Part shown: piece by piece, positions 1 through 8,785 of the stretch
How positions within the stretch are numbered: position 1 is the stretch's first letter
How the letters are laid out: each line of letters opens with the position of its first letter
NCBI GenBank assembly: GCA_963817785.1
Contig: CAWFPL010000003.1
Span: forward strand, 186,001 to 250,000
Source of the DNA: JAKALD01 sp963817785
GTDB taxonomy: Bacteria; Pseudomonadota; Gammaproteobacteria; Burkholderiales; SG8-39
Reading direction: 5' to 3'
DNA length: 64,000 nt
Made by a program: the position numbers and the translations under genes
Notes under the pieces: generated by a model
The model's database searches: none
What the model was told of the DNA's origin: nothing
What the model saw: the letters and a program-made list of their open reading frames with translations, nothing else

Positions 1-1073
1 TCGCCAAACCCTGGCACGGCGTGCCGCGCGAGCAGATCGACTGGAACCCGACGGTCCTCGAGGAAGCCTGCATCGGCTGCGGCACCTGCGTCACCGGCTG
101 CAGCCGCATGGTCTACCGCTTCGACTACGAGAAGAAAAAGGCGATCGTCGTCGATCCGCTCAACTGCATGGTCGGCTGCACCACCTGCGCCAACACCTGT
201 CCGACGCACGCCATCGATTTTCCCCCGCTCCAGACCGTATTCGCGCTCGAAGCGCGCGCGGGGGTACGCCACGGGGTCGAGGACGAGCTGATCGCGCGTC
301 GCGAGGAGCTCGACTGGACTTCGCTCTTTCCGCATCCGGACCGGATCGTCGAGCTGCGCGTCGACGAGATAGCGCGGCCGACGCCGCACACGCTCGTCGT
401 GCGGCTCACGCCCTTGGCGCAGGGCGAGTGCTTCTGCCAGTTCTCGCCCGGCCAGTACCTCGAGATCCGGGTCCCCGGGAGCGCATATATGTCGAGGGCC
501 TACTCGATCGCGAACGCGCCGCGCGAGGACGGCAGCATCGAGCTGCAGATCCATCGCGTCGAGGGCGGCCGGCTGACGGAATGGGCTTTCGGCCCGATGA
601 GGGAGGGCGACCTGGTGCAGGCGCGCGGGCCGCTCGGTGCCTTCACGATGCGCTCGCCGGTCGACCGGCCGCTCCTGTTCGTCGCCGGCGGCACCGGCTT
701 CGCGCCGGTCAAGGCACTCATCGAGCGCCAGCTCGAGCTCGCGCCGCAGCGCGACATGGTGCTCGTCTGGGGCGTGGCGGATCTGCGCGATTTCTACGGC
801 CTCGACCTGATCGAGGGCTGGAACTGGCGCGACACGCGCCTGCGCATCGTGCTCGCCGCCGAGCGCGGCCTCGGCGCCTTTACGACGCCGGCGGGCATCG
901 CCGTGGTCGAGGGCAGGGTGGCCGATGCGCTGCGCGCGAGCGGGGTGCCGATCGGCGGCCGCGACGCCTACGTGGCCGGGCCGCCCGCGATGGTCCGCGC
1001 GGTGCTCGATGTCCTGCACGGCGCCGGCATCGCGGCGGATCGGATTCACGTGGATTCCTTCGGCGCGGGCTGA
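1..1073 (+). CDS. Ferredoxin/FAD/NAD(P)H-dependent reductase (5' partial)
   Basis: The reading frame is already open at the left edge (codons from position 3 read AKPWHGV...), so the gene starts outside the window; the GTG at 21 is probably internal. The first hundred codons hold two ferredoxin-type cysteine clusters (CIGCGTCVTGC, and CMVGCTTCANTC followed by P), expected to bind two 4Fe-4S centres. The rest is a ferredoxin-NADP reductase-like module: an FAD-binding barrel with the RAYSIA motif, then a nucleotide-binding fold with VAGGTGFAPVKA. The architecture indicates an electron-transfer protein shuttling electrons between NAD(P)H, flavin and FeS centres, as in oxygenase reductases. The physiological partner is not visible. 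The sulfur genes just downstream suggest, but do not prove, a link to sulfur oxidation. Confidence 0.8.
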   Translation, partial: AKPWHGVPREQIDWNPTVLEEACIGCGTCVTGCSRMVYRFDYEKKKAIVVDPLNCMVGCTTCANTCPTHAIDFPPLQTVFALEARAGVRHGVEDELIARREELDWTSLFPHPDRIVELRVDEIARPTPHTLVVRLTPLAQGECFCQFSPGQYLEIRVPGSAYMSRAYSIANAPREDGSIELQIHRVEGGRLTEWAFGPMREGDLVQARGPLGAFTMRSPVDRPLLFVAGGTGFAPVKALIERQLELAPQRDMVLVWGVADLRDFYGLDLIEGWNWRDTRLRIVLAAERGLGAFTTPAGIAVVEGRVADALRASGVPIGGRDAYVAGPPAMVRAVLDVLHGAGIAADRIHVDSFGAG

Positions 1074-1144
1074 GCAGGCGGACGAACTCGGTCGTGGCGC
1101 GTGCTGGAAGCCCATGATCGACCGTATGAGGAAATGATCTAGCC

Positions 1145-1942
1145 ATGGAAACCGAAGCGCTTGTCATAGCGGGCGGCCTGTTCGTCCTGTCGATCGCCTC
1201 CGGCATGCTGGGGCTCGGCGTCGCGTTCGCCGCGGTGCCGTTCCTGGGATTCTTCCTGCACGACCTGGTGCACGAGGTCCAGCCGCTCTCGCTGGTGCTC
1301 AACGGCGTCACGGCCCTGTTTGCGCTGATCGGCTTCGCGCGCAGCCGCCTGGTGGCGTGGAAGCCCGCGATTCTGCTTTCCGTGGCGACCACGCTCTGCG
1401 CGCCCGTCGGCGGATATCTCGCCCTGATCGTCGACGCGAGCTACCTGTGGGCCTTCTATTTCGTGGCGGTGGCGTTTCTCGCCTGGCGCATGTTCCTTCC
1501 CGAGAAGCCGGCGGCCGAGGTCGCGCCTGCCGCGAACCCGGCGACGCCTGCCGTCCCGCCGACGAGTCGTGCCGAGCCGAACCTGATGCTCGCGCTGCTG
1601 CTCGCCGCGCCGATCGCGGTCGCGGCCGGAATGCTGGGCGTCGGCCCGGGCTTTCTGCTGTTGCCCACGCTCATCCTGCTCGGCTACGAGTCCAAGCACG
1701 CGGCGGCGATCAACGCGCTGGCGGTCACGCCGCCTTCGTTTTCGGCGCTGATTCCGCACCTCGCCACGGCCAAGGTGAATCTCACGCTGGCTGCGACTCT
1801 GATCGCCGTGGGCGCGGTGGGCTCCTTCCTGGGCGCCCGCATCACCAGCCTGTACGTGCCCGGCAGGCGGCTGAAGCAGATCTTCGGCGTGCTGATCGTG
1901 GTGATGACCGCCTACAAGCTGTTCCAGATTCTCGTGAAATAA
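1145..1942 (+). CDS. Sulfite exporter TauE/SafE family membrane protein
   Basis: A 265-residue protein built almost entirely of hydrophobic segments, about eight predicted membrane spans in two halves joined by an Ala/Pro-rich loop near residues 118-140. Each half carries a Gly-rich GMLGLG/GMLGVG motif (near residues 20 and 165) typical of the TauE/SafE family (PF01925). Members move organosulfonates, sulfite or related sulfur anions across the inner membrane. A DsrE-type protein follows 10 bases after the stop and another lies 2 kb on, supporting a role in sulfur compound handling. The substrate cannot be read from sequence. Confidence 0.85.
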   Translation: METEALVIAGGLFVLSIASGMLGLGVAFAAVPFLGFFLHDLVHEVQPLSLVLNGVTALFALIGFARSRLVAWKPAILLSVATTLCAPVGGYLALIVDASYLWAFYFVAVAFLAWRMFLPEKPAAEVAPAANPATPAVPPTSRAEPNLMLALLLAAPIAVAAGMLGVGPGFLLLPTLILLGYESKHAAAINALAVTPPSFSALIPHLATAKVNLTLAATLIAVGAVGSFLGARITSLYVPGRRLKQIFGVLIVVMTAYKLFQILVK

Positions 1943-1952
1943 GGAGACCGCG

Positions 1953-2297
1953 ATGAAGAAGGTGGTGATTCATCTCTTCCACGACGACGCCGCGAGCCTC
2001 GGCACCGGCTCGCATGTATCGGAGCGCATCCGGCAGGTGAAGGACCAGCGCGGCGTCGAGCTCGAGGTCTACGTGTTCGGACCGGCCGAGAAGGCGCTCG
2101 CCGATCCCGGCGGAGCCAAGTTTCGCGAAGCACTGGTCGGGCTCTCGAAGAACGGCGTGCCGGTGCACGTGTGCCGCAGCATCGCCGAAGACCTCGGCAA
2201 AGCGGTGGAATTCGAACAGCTCGGCCTCACGCTCGAATACGCGCGCGATGCCTTCGTGCGCTTCGCGCTCGAAGGCGCGAGCGTGGTGAGCTTCTGA
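1953..2297 (+). CDS. DsrE-family protein
   Basis: A 114-residue cytoplasmic protein beginning MKKVVIHLFHDD, preceded by a good ribosome binding site (AAGGAGA) just after the TauE stop. Its alpha/beta pattern and the KNGVPVHVCRSIAEDLG segment fit the DsrE/DsrF-like fold (PF02635), in which a cysteine after a beta strand can carry sulfur; Cys74 is the obvious candidate. Family members act as sulfur carriers or in sulfur trafficking. Its close coupling with the exporter suggests co-transcription. The exact sulfur donor or acceptor is unknown. Confidence 0.75.
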   Translation: MKKVVIHLFHDDAASLGTGSHVSERIRQVKDQRGVELEVYVFGPAEKALADPGGAKFREALVGLSKNGVPVHVCRSIAEDLGKAVEFEQLGLTLEYARDAFVRFALEGASVVSF

Positions 2298-2300
2298 GTC

Positions 2301-2627
2301 ATGCGGTCCGTGCAGTCGATCCGGGCATGCGGCGCGTTGGCGGCGGGGCTGATGTTCGCGTTCGCGGCCGCGCAGGCGGCCGATTCCGGCGCTCGCCGCT
2401 TCCGCTTCGACCAGGACAACGTGCCCGGCTGGGCGCTGATGACGAGCGCCGAGCGCGCCGCGCATCACCAGAAGCTGATGAGCCTGCGGACGGTGGACGA
2501 GTGCAGGGCGTACATGCAGGAGCACCGGGGAAAGATGGAGGCGCGCGCGCAGGAGCGCGGCAAGATCCTGCGCGCGCCGCGCTTCGACGTGTGCGACCAG
2601 ATGAAGGCAAGGGGGCAGCTTGAGTAG
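2301..2627 (+). CDS. Small exported protein, unknown function
   Basis: A 108-residue product with a clear signal peptide: basic start, hydrophobic core at residues 9-25, likely cleavage after AQA near residue 26. The mature part is short, charged and helical, with two cysteines (Cys68, Cys98) that could form a disulfide in the periplasm. The gene begins 3 bases after the DsrE-type gene and overlaps the start of the following protease gene by 8 bases, so it is almost certainly translated as part of the same transcript. I do not recognise the family. Confidence 0.65.
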   Translation: MRSVQSIRACGALAAGLMFAFAAAQAADSGARRFRFDQDNVPGWALMTSAERAAHHQKLMSLRTVDECRAYMQEHRGKMEARAQERGKILRAPRFDVCDQMKARGQLE

Positions 2628-3990
2628 CCGGCTTTCCAAGACGCTGATCGCGGCGGTCGCGATGCTCGCCGCGGCGCTGCCCGGCGCGCGCGCGGCCTGC
2701 GCCCAGGGCGCGGCGGAGGCCGCGTTCGGTGCCGCGGCCAAGTACACGGTCAAGATCGAAACGACGGTGAGCCTCCCCGTCGATCCGAACGACGAGGCGG
2801 GCGTGTTCACGGGGGCGGGGTTCGTCGTGGATGCCGTACGCGGCTGGATCGTCACGAATGCCCACGTGGCCTCGCGCTCGCCGGCGAGGATCCGCGTGCG
2901 CTCGCGGGAGGGGGGCTGGACACCTGCGCGGCGGGTATACGTCGATCCCTACCTCGACGTTGCCGTCATCGCTGCAGTCGATCGCGCCGTGCTGAATGTG
3001 GCCACGCAAGCTTCGCTCGACTGCGACGGCACGCCCGCCATCGGACACCCGGTGGGCGCTTTCGGCCATCCCTGGGGCCTGGATTTCACCGGCACGCGCG
3101 GGATCGTCGCGGGCGCGGGGGAACATTACGAGGCAGGCGCCCTGCTCACCGACGCGGCGATCAACGACGGCAATTCTGGCGGACCCTTGATCAGCCTCGT
3201 CACCGGCAAGGTGGTGGGGGTCAACACTTCGGCGCTCGAGGAAAAAGGCGTCCAGAACCTGAATTTCGCGGTCAAGGCGCGCTACGTGTGCCGCATCCTC
3301 GATCTGCTGCTCGCCGGACGCGATCCCTCGCCCCCGGCGCGATCGCTCGTGTTTTTCGCCGGCGCCGAGCAGGCCGGGGCGCTCAAGGTGGCGCGCAACT
3401 TCATGCCGCCGGGCTCGCTCGCGTTGCAGCCGGGGGACGTGATCACGGGCGTCGCAGGCGGCGCCCGGCCGATCGACGAGGAAAGCGAGTTCGTCGATGC
3501 GGTGCGGGGCCGTCTCGATGCGCTCGAGCTGCGCATCGAGCGCGGCGGCCGGGAGCAGGTCCTTACGGGCCGGCTGCCCCGGATGGAAAAGCTGCTCGAC
3601 CGGCGGGCGGTGTACGCCTCGGGCGTGGTCTTCGGCCAGGCGCGCAGCTTCGATCCGAGCGAAATCAACTTCAGCCCCATCGCGACTTGTTACGTCGAGG
3701 ATGGATCCATCGGCAAATCGGCCGGCTTCGAGCCCTGCGATGCGGTGGAGACCGTAGACGGCGCCCCCGCGACTGACCTTCCCGAGCTCTATCGCAGGCT
3801 CCAGGCGGCGCAGGCGGCCGGACGGGCGGTCGGCGTCGCGGTGAAGCGCATCGCCGGCCTGAAGGGCAGGAGCTTTTTCGAATACCGCGAATTGAGCCTG
3901 CCGATCGAGGCGCTGCACTGGGTGCGGGTCGAGGACGAAGGACTTCCCGCGAACGGCGCATCAGCATCGATGACCCCCGAACCTAGATAG
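2620..3990 (+). CDS. Periplasmic trypsin-like serine protease (DegP/HtrA type) with PDZ-like C-terminus
   Basis: A 456-residue protein with an N-terminal signal peptide (hydrophobic 8-26). The catalytic triad of the S1C family is visible: His82 in TNAHVAS, Asp113 in YLDVAVI and Ser186 in NDGNSGGPL. The C-terminal half (about 235-420) contains two stretches resembling PDZ domains (LQPGDVITGV and FEPCDAVETV). Translation appears to start at TTG 2620, inside the end of the previous gene; this start gives the complete signal peptide. HtrA proteases degrade or refold damaged envelope proteins. Its place between two sulfur-carrier genes is unusual and may mean a dedicated substrate. Confidence 0.85.
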   Translation: MSSRLSKTLIAAVAMLAAALPGARAACAQGAAEAAFGAAAKYTVKIETTVSLPVDPNDEAGVFTGAGFVVDAVRGWIVTNAHVASRSPARIRVRSREGGWTPARRVYVDPYLDVAVIAAVDRAVLNVATQASLDCDGTPAIGHPVGAFGHPWGLDFTGTRGIVAGAGEHYEAGALLTDAAINDGNSGGPLISLVTGKVVGVNTSALEEKGVQNLNFAVKARYVCRILDLLLAGRDPSPPARSLVFFAGAEQAGALKVARNFMPPGSLALQPGDVITGVAGGARPIDEESEFVDAVRGRLDALELRIERGGREQVLTGRLPRMEKLLDRRAVYASGVVFGQARSFDPSEINFSPIATCYVEDGSIGKSAGFEPCDAVETVDGAPATDLPELYRRLQAAQAAGRAVGVAVKRIAGLKGRSFFEYRELSLPIEALHWVRVEDEGLPANGASASMTPEPR

Positions 3991-3999
3991 GAGATCGAT

Positions 4000-4377
4000 A
4001 TGACCGATCAGCAAGCGCCGGATCTCGCCATCATCCTGATCACCGGCCCCGAAAACCCGAAACGCCTGCCCTCGGCTTTCTTCCTCGCCTCCACGGCGGC
4101 GGCGATGGAGCAGAACGTGGTCATGTACTTCACCGGCCCGGCCACCGAGCTGCTCAAGAAGGGCGTGTCCGAGAATCTCTATCCGCTCGCAGGCGGCAAG
4201 AGCGTCGCCGAGTTCATGCAGCTCGCGCAGGAGAACGGCGTCCAGATGATCGGCTGCTCCCAGTCGCTCGATCTGCTCGGCATGACCGCGGCCGACCTGC
4301 GCCAGAAGCTGCCGCTGATGACGCCGAGCGGCGCCCTGCCGATCCTCGGCCAGGCCGGCAAGGTCCTCACCTGGTAG
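4000..4377 (+). CDS. DsrE/DsrE2-like sulfur relay protein
   Basis: A 125-residue protein with the DsrE-like pattern: a hydrophobic strand (LAIILITG), a long helix through the SAFFLASTAAAMEQNVVMYFTG segment (about residues 26-48), and a cysteine in MIGCSQSLDLLGM (Cys87) in the position used for persulfide carriage in DsrE2-type proteins. It is soluble, without signal peptide. It starts 9 bases after the protease stop behind a TAGGAGAT ribosome site. It is the second DsrE-type gene in this operon, so two carriers may relay sulfur to or from the TauE-type exporter; that is inference from context. Confidence 0.75.
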   Translation: MTDQQAPDLAIILITGPENPKRLPSAFFLASTAAAMEQNVVMYFTGPATELLKKGVSENLYPLAGGKSVAEFMQLAQENGVQMIGCSQSLDLLGMTAADLRQKLPLMTPSGALPILGQAGKVLTW

Positions 4378-4381
4378 CCGC

Positions 4382-5572
4382 ATGACCGGTCTGCGCCCGG
4401 CGTTCGTCCTTCTGTTCCCGGTCGAGCTCGAGCGTGCCTTCGGGGGCTTCGCGCCGCCCGTAGAGGGCGCCGAGCCCATGCCGGCCGAACTCACCCGGGC
4501 GTATCTCGATCGGATCTCGCTCGTCGAGTCGCGGTTTCTGGGCCGCGCGTACGTCGAATCCGCGCGCACGCGCCGCGTTCCGCTCGGCCGATTTGCCCTC
4601 GGCGAAACGGAGGACCGCGCGGCACCCGCGCATGCCGACGTGTACCTGGTGGTGCACGTCTCCGGGGTTGCGCTCTGGGAGGCTTGGGTGACTGCGCCCG
4701 TGCAGCCTCTCGACGCGGCCCGCTGGTCCGGCTGGCTCGACCCGGAAGCGGAGGACGGGATCGCCGTCCGGCTGGGGCGCGCGCTGCAGCCGGCGACGCA
4801 GTCGATCGGCGGCAGGGTCGCGTCGGAGGACTACTTTCCGCTGTCCATTGTGCGCGCACCGCATTCGCCGCTCGCGCCGATCCTCGAAAAGCAGGGCGAG
4901 GACTTTGTGCGCCTGCTGTTCATCGATCGCTCCAAGCGCCGGTTCAAGGCCGGGATGGTGGCGCAGGAGCTTGCGCGCGACTACTGCAGCCGCGAGGGCG
5001 GGCTCACTTTGCTGTCTCGCCGCGGCGGCCTCGACATGCACGGCAGCGAGGACGCATCCGCGGACGACGACCCCGGCCTGCCGCCCCGAAGCGCGCTGCC
5101 GTTCATGATCACCGTGGAGCAGTTGCTCCTGGAGCGCGCCGTGCTCCGGCGCCTGCACCGGAAACTCTCGCACAGCGTTCCCGCCTCGCTCGAGGACCTG
5201 ATCGCGCTCAAGCAGCAGGTGCTCGACGGCCTCGAAGAGTATTACGGGGCGATCACCGCCGCCAATCGCCTGGGCGACGAGGTTGCCGCCGCCGGCGAGC
5301 AGCTGCTCGGCATCCTGAATCTCTACGAAGCGGTGATGGATCGGCTCGACGCGGTGAGCTTTGCCATCACGATGCGCTATCAGAAGCGGATGACGCTGTT
5401 GCAGTTCTGGCTCACGTTGGTGTTCGGCGCGACCGAGATCGGATTCATCGCCTCCGGGATCGCCGCGTGGTACTACCGCAGCGAGCTCTGGGCGGTACTC
5501 GCGTGGACGGTCGGCTCCAGCCTGGCCGCGGCGCTGGTGCTGTTGTTGCTCCTGCGCAAGAAGGTCGAATGA
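4382..5572 (+). CDS. Unknown protein with C-terminal two-helix membrane anchor
   Basis: A 396-residue protein I do not recognise. Residues 1-330 are soluble, with a mixed first half and a mainly helical region from about 235 that looks coiled-coil (LERAVLRRLHRKL through RLDAVSFAITMRYQ). Two membrane helices lie at about 340-365 and 370-392, followed by a short basic tail. The overall layout (large cytoplasmic helical domain, two C-terminal spans) recalls CorA-like and Rmd1/YagE-like membrane proteins, but the GMN signature of CorA is absent. It starts 4 bases after the DsrE-type gene and its stop overlaps the CDF exporter start, so it belongs to the same operon. Confidence 0.6.
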   Translation: MTGLRPAFVLLFPVELERAFGGFAPPVEGAEPMPAELTRAYLDRISLVESRFLGRAYVESARTRRVPLGRFALGETEDRAAPAHADVYLVVHVSGVALWEAWVTAPVQPLDAARWSGWLDPEAEDGIAVRLGRALQPATQSIGGRVASEDYFPLSIVRAPHSPLAPILEKQGEDFVRLLFIDRSKRRFKAGMVAQELARDYCSREGGLTLLSRRGGLDMHGSEDASADDDPGLPPRSALPFMITVEQLLLERAVLRRLHRKLSHSVPASLEDLIALKQQVLDGLEEYYGAITAANRLGDEVAAAGEQLLGILNLYEAVMDRLDAVSFAITMRYQKRMTLLQFWLTLVFGATEIGFIASGIAAWYYRSELWAVLAWTVGSSLAAALVLLLLLRKKVE

Positions 5573-6510
5573 GCGCTGAGCGCGCCGCCCGGAACGAGCT
5601 TTCAGGCGAGGACCACCGACACGATCACGCGCCGGCGACGCACGCGCGCCTGCTCTGGGCGCTCGGCGGCACGCTGGGTTTTTCCATCATCGAGGTGCTC
5701 GCGGGCTTGCGCTCCGGCTCTCTCGCTCTGCTGGCCGACGCGGGCCACATGGTGACCGACGGCGCGGCCCTGGGGCTCGCCGCTTTCGCCGCCTGGCTGG
5801 CGGCGCGCCCGCCCACCGAGCGCCACTCCTATGGCTGGGGACGCGTCGAGCTGCTGGCGGCGCTCGTCAACGCGCTTGCCATGCTGGCGGTGGTGTTCGG
5901 CATCGGCGTGGAAGCCTGGTCCAGGCTCAGGTCGCCCGTGCCCATCGAGGGCGCGATGGTGAGCGGCGTGGCGGCGCTGGGGCTGCTGATCAACCTGGCG
6001 GTCGCTTGGATGCTGTCGGGCGGGCGCTCGAACCTCAACGTGCGGGCCGCGTTCATCCACGTGCTGGGCGATTTGCTGGCATCGGTCGCTGCCCTCGCGG
6101 CGGGTGCGGTGGTCTGGGCGACGGGCTGGACGCCGATCGACCCGATGCTCTCTCTCCTCATCGGCGGGCTGGTGCTCGCCTCGAGCGTGCGGCTGCTGCG
6201 CGAGGCGGTGCACGGGCTGCTGGACGGCGTGCCGGCGGGGATCTCCCTGCCGGAGCTGGGCCGCGCCATGGCGGCGACGCCGGGCGTGCTCGAGATCCAC
6301 GACCTGCACGTGTGGGCGCTGTCCGCCGAGCGCCGCGCTCTTTCAGCGCACGTGCGGGTCGGCACTCTGGCGGACTGGCCGCGGATCCTTGCCGACCTGC
6401 AGAGGCTCGTCGCTGAACGCGGCATCGAGCACTGCACCTTTCAGCCGGAGGTTGCGGCGCCGGAGCATCCGATTCGCTTCGTTAGAAGTCGCGAGATCCC
6501 GCAGCGCTGA
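5569..6510 (+). CDS. Cation diffusion facilitator (CzcD/ZitB-like metal exporter)
   Basis: A 313-residue protein starting at the ATG that overlaps the previous stop codon (ATGA). Six membrane spans follow a short His/Asp-rich N-terminus (EDHRHDHA). The metal-site motifs are visible in two helices: HMVTD near residue 62 and HVLGD near residue 164, the HxxxD pattern of Zn2+/Cd2+ type CDF proteins. A cytoplasmic domain of about 90 residues closes the protein. It would export divalent metals in exchange for protons. No dedicated metal regulator is adjacent. Confidence 0.9.
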   Translation: MSAERAARNELSGEDHRHDHAPATHARLLWALGGTLGFSIIEVLAGLRSGSLALLADAGHMVTDGAALGLAAFAAWLAARPPTERHSYGWGRVELLAALVNALAMLAVVFGIGVEAWSRLRSPVPIEGAMVSGVAALGLLINLAVAWMLSGGRSNLNVRAAFIHVLGDLLASVAALAAGAVVWATGWTPIDPMLSLLIGGLVLASSVRLLREAVHGLLDGVPAGISLPELGRAMAATPGVLEIHDLHVWALSAERRALSAHVRVGTLADWPRILADLQRLVAERGIEHCTFQPEVAAPEHPIRFVRSREIPQR

Positions 6511-6656
6511 CATCCGCGCAAGGTTCAACCGACCGAGGGCGAAACTGACGTGCTCGCAAGGTTCAACTGATTCAGGTTTGACCTGGCTCACCCCTCTTTG
6601 TGCTGTCGACGCCTACAGTCGAGCCATCGATCGCGATGACTCCCACGAGGCTCGAG
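6511..6656 (+). promoter_or_regulatory. Leader of the molybdoenzyme operon with direct and inverted repeats
   Basis: The segment between the CDF gene and the FeS-subunit start contains a 13-base direct repeat CGCAAGGTTCAAC at 6517-6529 and 6555-6567 (38 bases apart) and, just after, the inverted repeat CAGGT-TTG-ACCTG at 6573-6585. Such an arrangement upstream of a catabolic or respiratory operon is typical of activator or response-regulator sites. No regulator gene is adjacent, so the binding protein is unknown. Confidence 0.4.
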
Positions 6657-7595
6657 ATGAACCGAAACGACAAACCCGCCAACGCGCCCGATCGCCGGAA
6701 TTTCTTGCGCACAGCGTTGGGCGCGACTGCGGCAACGGTTGGAGCGGCCGTCGCAGTGACGGCCGATTTGAGGCCGGCACGAGCGCAGCCCGTTCCGAGC
6801 GCCGGCAATGACGCGTTCGGTGATCTGCCGACGTCTCTCGCACCGGCAGGAACCGATTACGAGCTGGCGCAAGACCGCTCGGTGTATGCCTATGCCGCCA
6901 AGGACGGCGATCTGGCGAGGACCGGCTTCGCCGGCAAGCGCTGGGGCATGCTGATCGACTTGCGCAAATGCATCGGCTGCCAAGCGTGCACGGCGGCATG
7001 CAAGTTCGAGAACAACATTCCCGTGGGCGTGTTCCGCACCTGGGTGCCGGATGTGGAGCTGGGTACCTTTCCGGACACGAAGCGCGCTTTCCTGCCGCGG
7101 TTGTGCAACCACTGCGAGCGGCCCTCCTGCATCGAGGTCTGCCCCGCGGGCGCCACGTGGCAGCGCCAGGACGGCATCGTCGAGATCGACTACGACCGGT
7201 GCTGGGGCTGCGGCTCCTGCGTGAACGCCTGCCCGTACGACGCCCGCTTCATCAATCCGGTCACGAAGACCGCCGACAAGTGCACCTTCTGCTCGCAGCG
7301 CGTGGATCAGGGCCTGCTGCCGGCCTGCGTCGAAACCTGCGTAGGCGGCGCGCGCCAGTTCGGGGATCTCAACGATCGGAACGACCCCGTGACCAGGCAA
7401 ATCCTGGGCGGCGCCGTCCAGCAGCTCAAGCCCGGCACCGGCAACGAGCCGCGCGTGTTCTACATCGGGCTCACCACCGAGCTGCAGAACAACCTGCCGG
7501 GAAATCCGACGCTGTGGTCCCTGGAGCAGAAGGACATCGGCCGCGGCACCGGCGGCTGGGAGATCGAGACACGCAAAGAGGCCAGCCATGTCTAA
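6657..7595 (+). CDS. TtrB-like four-cluster ferredoxin subunit of a molybdoenzyme (Tat-exported)
   Basis: A 312-residue protein. I place the start at ATG 6657 because GAGG precedes it at a suitable distance and the product then opens with a Tat signal (DRRNFLRTALGATAAT, about residues 13-28). Four cysteine clusters follow: CIGCQACTAAC, CNHCERPSCIEVC, CWGCGSCVNAC and CTFCSQ...CVETC, as expected for four 4Fe-4S centres of the DmsB/TtrB/PsrB family. It should sit on the periplasmic face and pass electrons between the membrane anchor and the catalytic subunit encoded downstream. Its stop overlaps the NrfD gene by 8 bases. Confidence 0.88.
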   Translation: MNRNDKPANAPDRRNFLRTALGATAATVGAAVAVTADLRPARAQPVPSAGNDAFGDLPTSLAPAGTDYELAQDRSVYAYAAKDGDLARTGFAGKRWGMLIDLRKCIGCQACTAACKFENNIPVGVFRTWVPDVELGTFPDTKRAFLPRLCNHCERPSCIEVCPAGATWQRQDGIVEIDYDRCWGCGSCVNACPYDARFINPVTKTADKCTFCSQRVDQGLLPACVETCVGGARQFGDLNDRNDPVTRQILGGAVQQLKPGTGNEPRVFYIGLTTELQNNLPGNPTLWSLEQKDIGRGTGGWEIETRKEASHV

Positions 7596-8781
7596 TCCAC
7601 TGACCACGCCGCAACTGGTTTTGCCCCTGCGGCCGCTCAACGAGCTCTACAACGTCGCGCATGAGCGGCCCTTCTCGGTTCTGTTCGCGAACTACTCCTG
7701 GGCTCTTGGCATCGCCGGAGGGCTCGCGCTGCTTTGGGCGATCAATGCCTGGGTCGAGTTCAGGCGCGGCGAGTTCGACGCCGTCGAACACCGCTTCAGC
7801 ATGCCGCTGATCGCGGCCTTGATCGTCGGAGGCTTCGTCAACGTTTTGGCCGAGGTGGAGCAGCCCGGGCGCCTGATCTTCGGCTATTACCTCGGCTGGT
7901 ACACCTGGGATACTGCGATCATCAAGTACGGCATCATCCTGCTGCCGATCTTCCTGATGCTCGCCTGGTGGCTGAGTTTCCAGTCGATCCCCAGGCAGCG
8001 CCTCAACGAGGAGATCTCCCGTTTGCCCGGCAGCTGGCGCAAGGCGGCGGATTTCTTCAGCCTGTGGAGCCGCCACTACAGTCTGTTCAAGAGTCGCGCC
8101 TGGACGTATGCCGTTCTGGTGGTCATGGTCGTCCTGGGGTTGTTCGCACCGCTGTATTCAGCGGTGTTCCTGATGAACGAGCATGGCATCCCGGTGTGGA
8201 ACTCGCCGGCTGAAGCGATGATCTTTCTGGCGAGCTCGATCGGGGTGGCGGCGATGATGGAACTCGTCGTCATGCCCGCGCTGGCCTGGGCGGTGACCGG
8301 CCGATGGGCCGCCGCGCCGCAGAACAACCGCTGGACGGCGGTGATCGCGCTGGCCGTGTGCGCGGTGGTCTGGTACGGCTGGATGTGGTGGATCGGCCGC
8401 TTCGGCACCATCGAGGAGACGCGAGCCGCCAACCTCTTTATGGGGCCCTACGGCGCGGAGATCTTCTGGAACTGGACCGTCGCCGGCCTGCTCGTGCCGA
8501 TCCTGCTGCTGCTCACGCCGCTGGGCCGCAGGCCTTTGGCCCAGGCGCTGGCCTGCCTCGGCGCGGTGTGGGGCAGCTATGCGACCCGCATCGGGATCGT
8601 CCTCGGCGGCGAGGCGATCAACCGCAGCGGAGCCGGATACATGACCTTTCACGTGAGCTTCGACGTGCTCTGGTACAGCGGCGTGAGCGCTTTGCTGGCG
8701 CTGGGCATCCTGGCCGCCCTGCTCGCCGCGATCCCGCGCGATGGTCAATTCACCACTTCCCAGCTTCCCGACAAGGCCTGA
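7588..8781 (+). CDS. NrfD/TtrC-like quinol-interacting membrane subunit
   Basis: A 397-residue polytopic protein with about nine to ten predicted membrane helices and few soluble stretches, matching the NrfD/PsrC family (PF03916) that exchanges electrons with the quinone pool without haem. It is translationally coupled to the FeS subunit and followed 4 bases later by the catalytic subunit. The order FeS, anchor, catalytic subunit is that of ttrBCA. It is longer than the enterobacterial TtrC as I remember it. Confidence 0.85.
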   Translation: MSNPLTTPQLVLPLRPLNELYNVAHERPFSVLFANYSWALGIAGGLALLWAINAWVEFRRGEFDAVEHRFSMPLIAALIVGGFVNVLAEVEQPGRLIFGYYLGWYTWDTAIIKYGIILLPIFLMLAWWLSFQSIPRQRLNEEISRLPGSWRKAADFFSLWSRHYSLFKSRAWTYAVLVVMVVLGLFAPLYSAVFLMNEHGIPVWNSPAEAMIFLASSIGVAAMMELVVMPALAWAVTGRWAAAPQNNRWTAVIALAVCAVVWYGWMWWIGRFGTIEETRAANLFMGPYGAEIFWNWTVAGLLVPILLLLTPLGRRPLAQALACLGAVWGSYATRIGIVLGGEAINRSGAGYMTFHVSFDVLWYSGVSALLALGILAALLAAIPRDGQFTTSQLPDKA

Positions 8782-8785
8782 CATC

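Noticed and set aside
6600..6656. Longer N-terminus for the FeS subunit (GTG 6600 or ATG 6636)
   Set aside because: It would push the Tat signal away from the N-terminus; ATG 6657 has a ribosome site.
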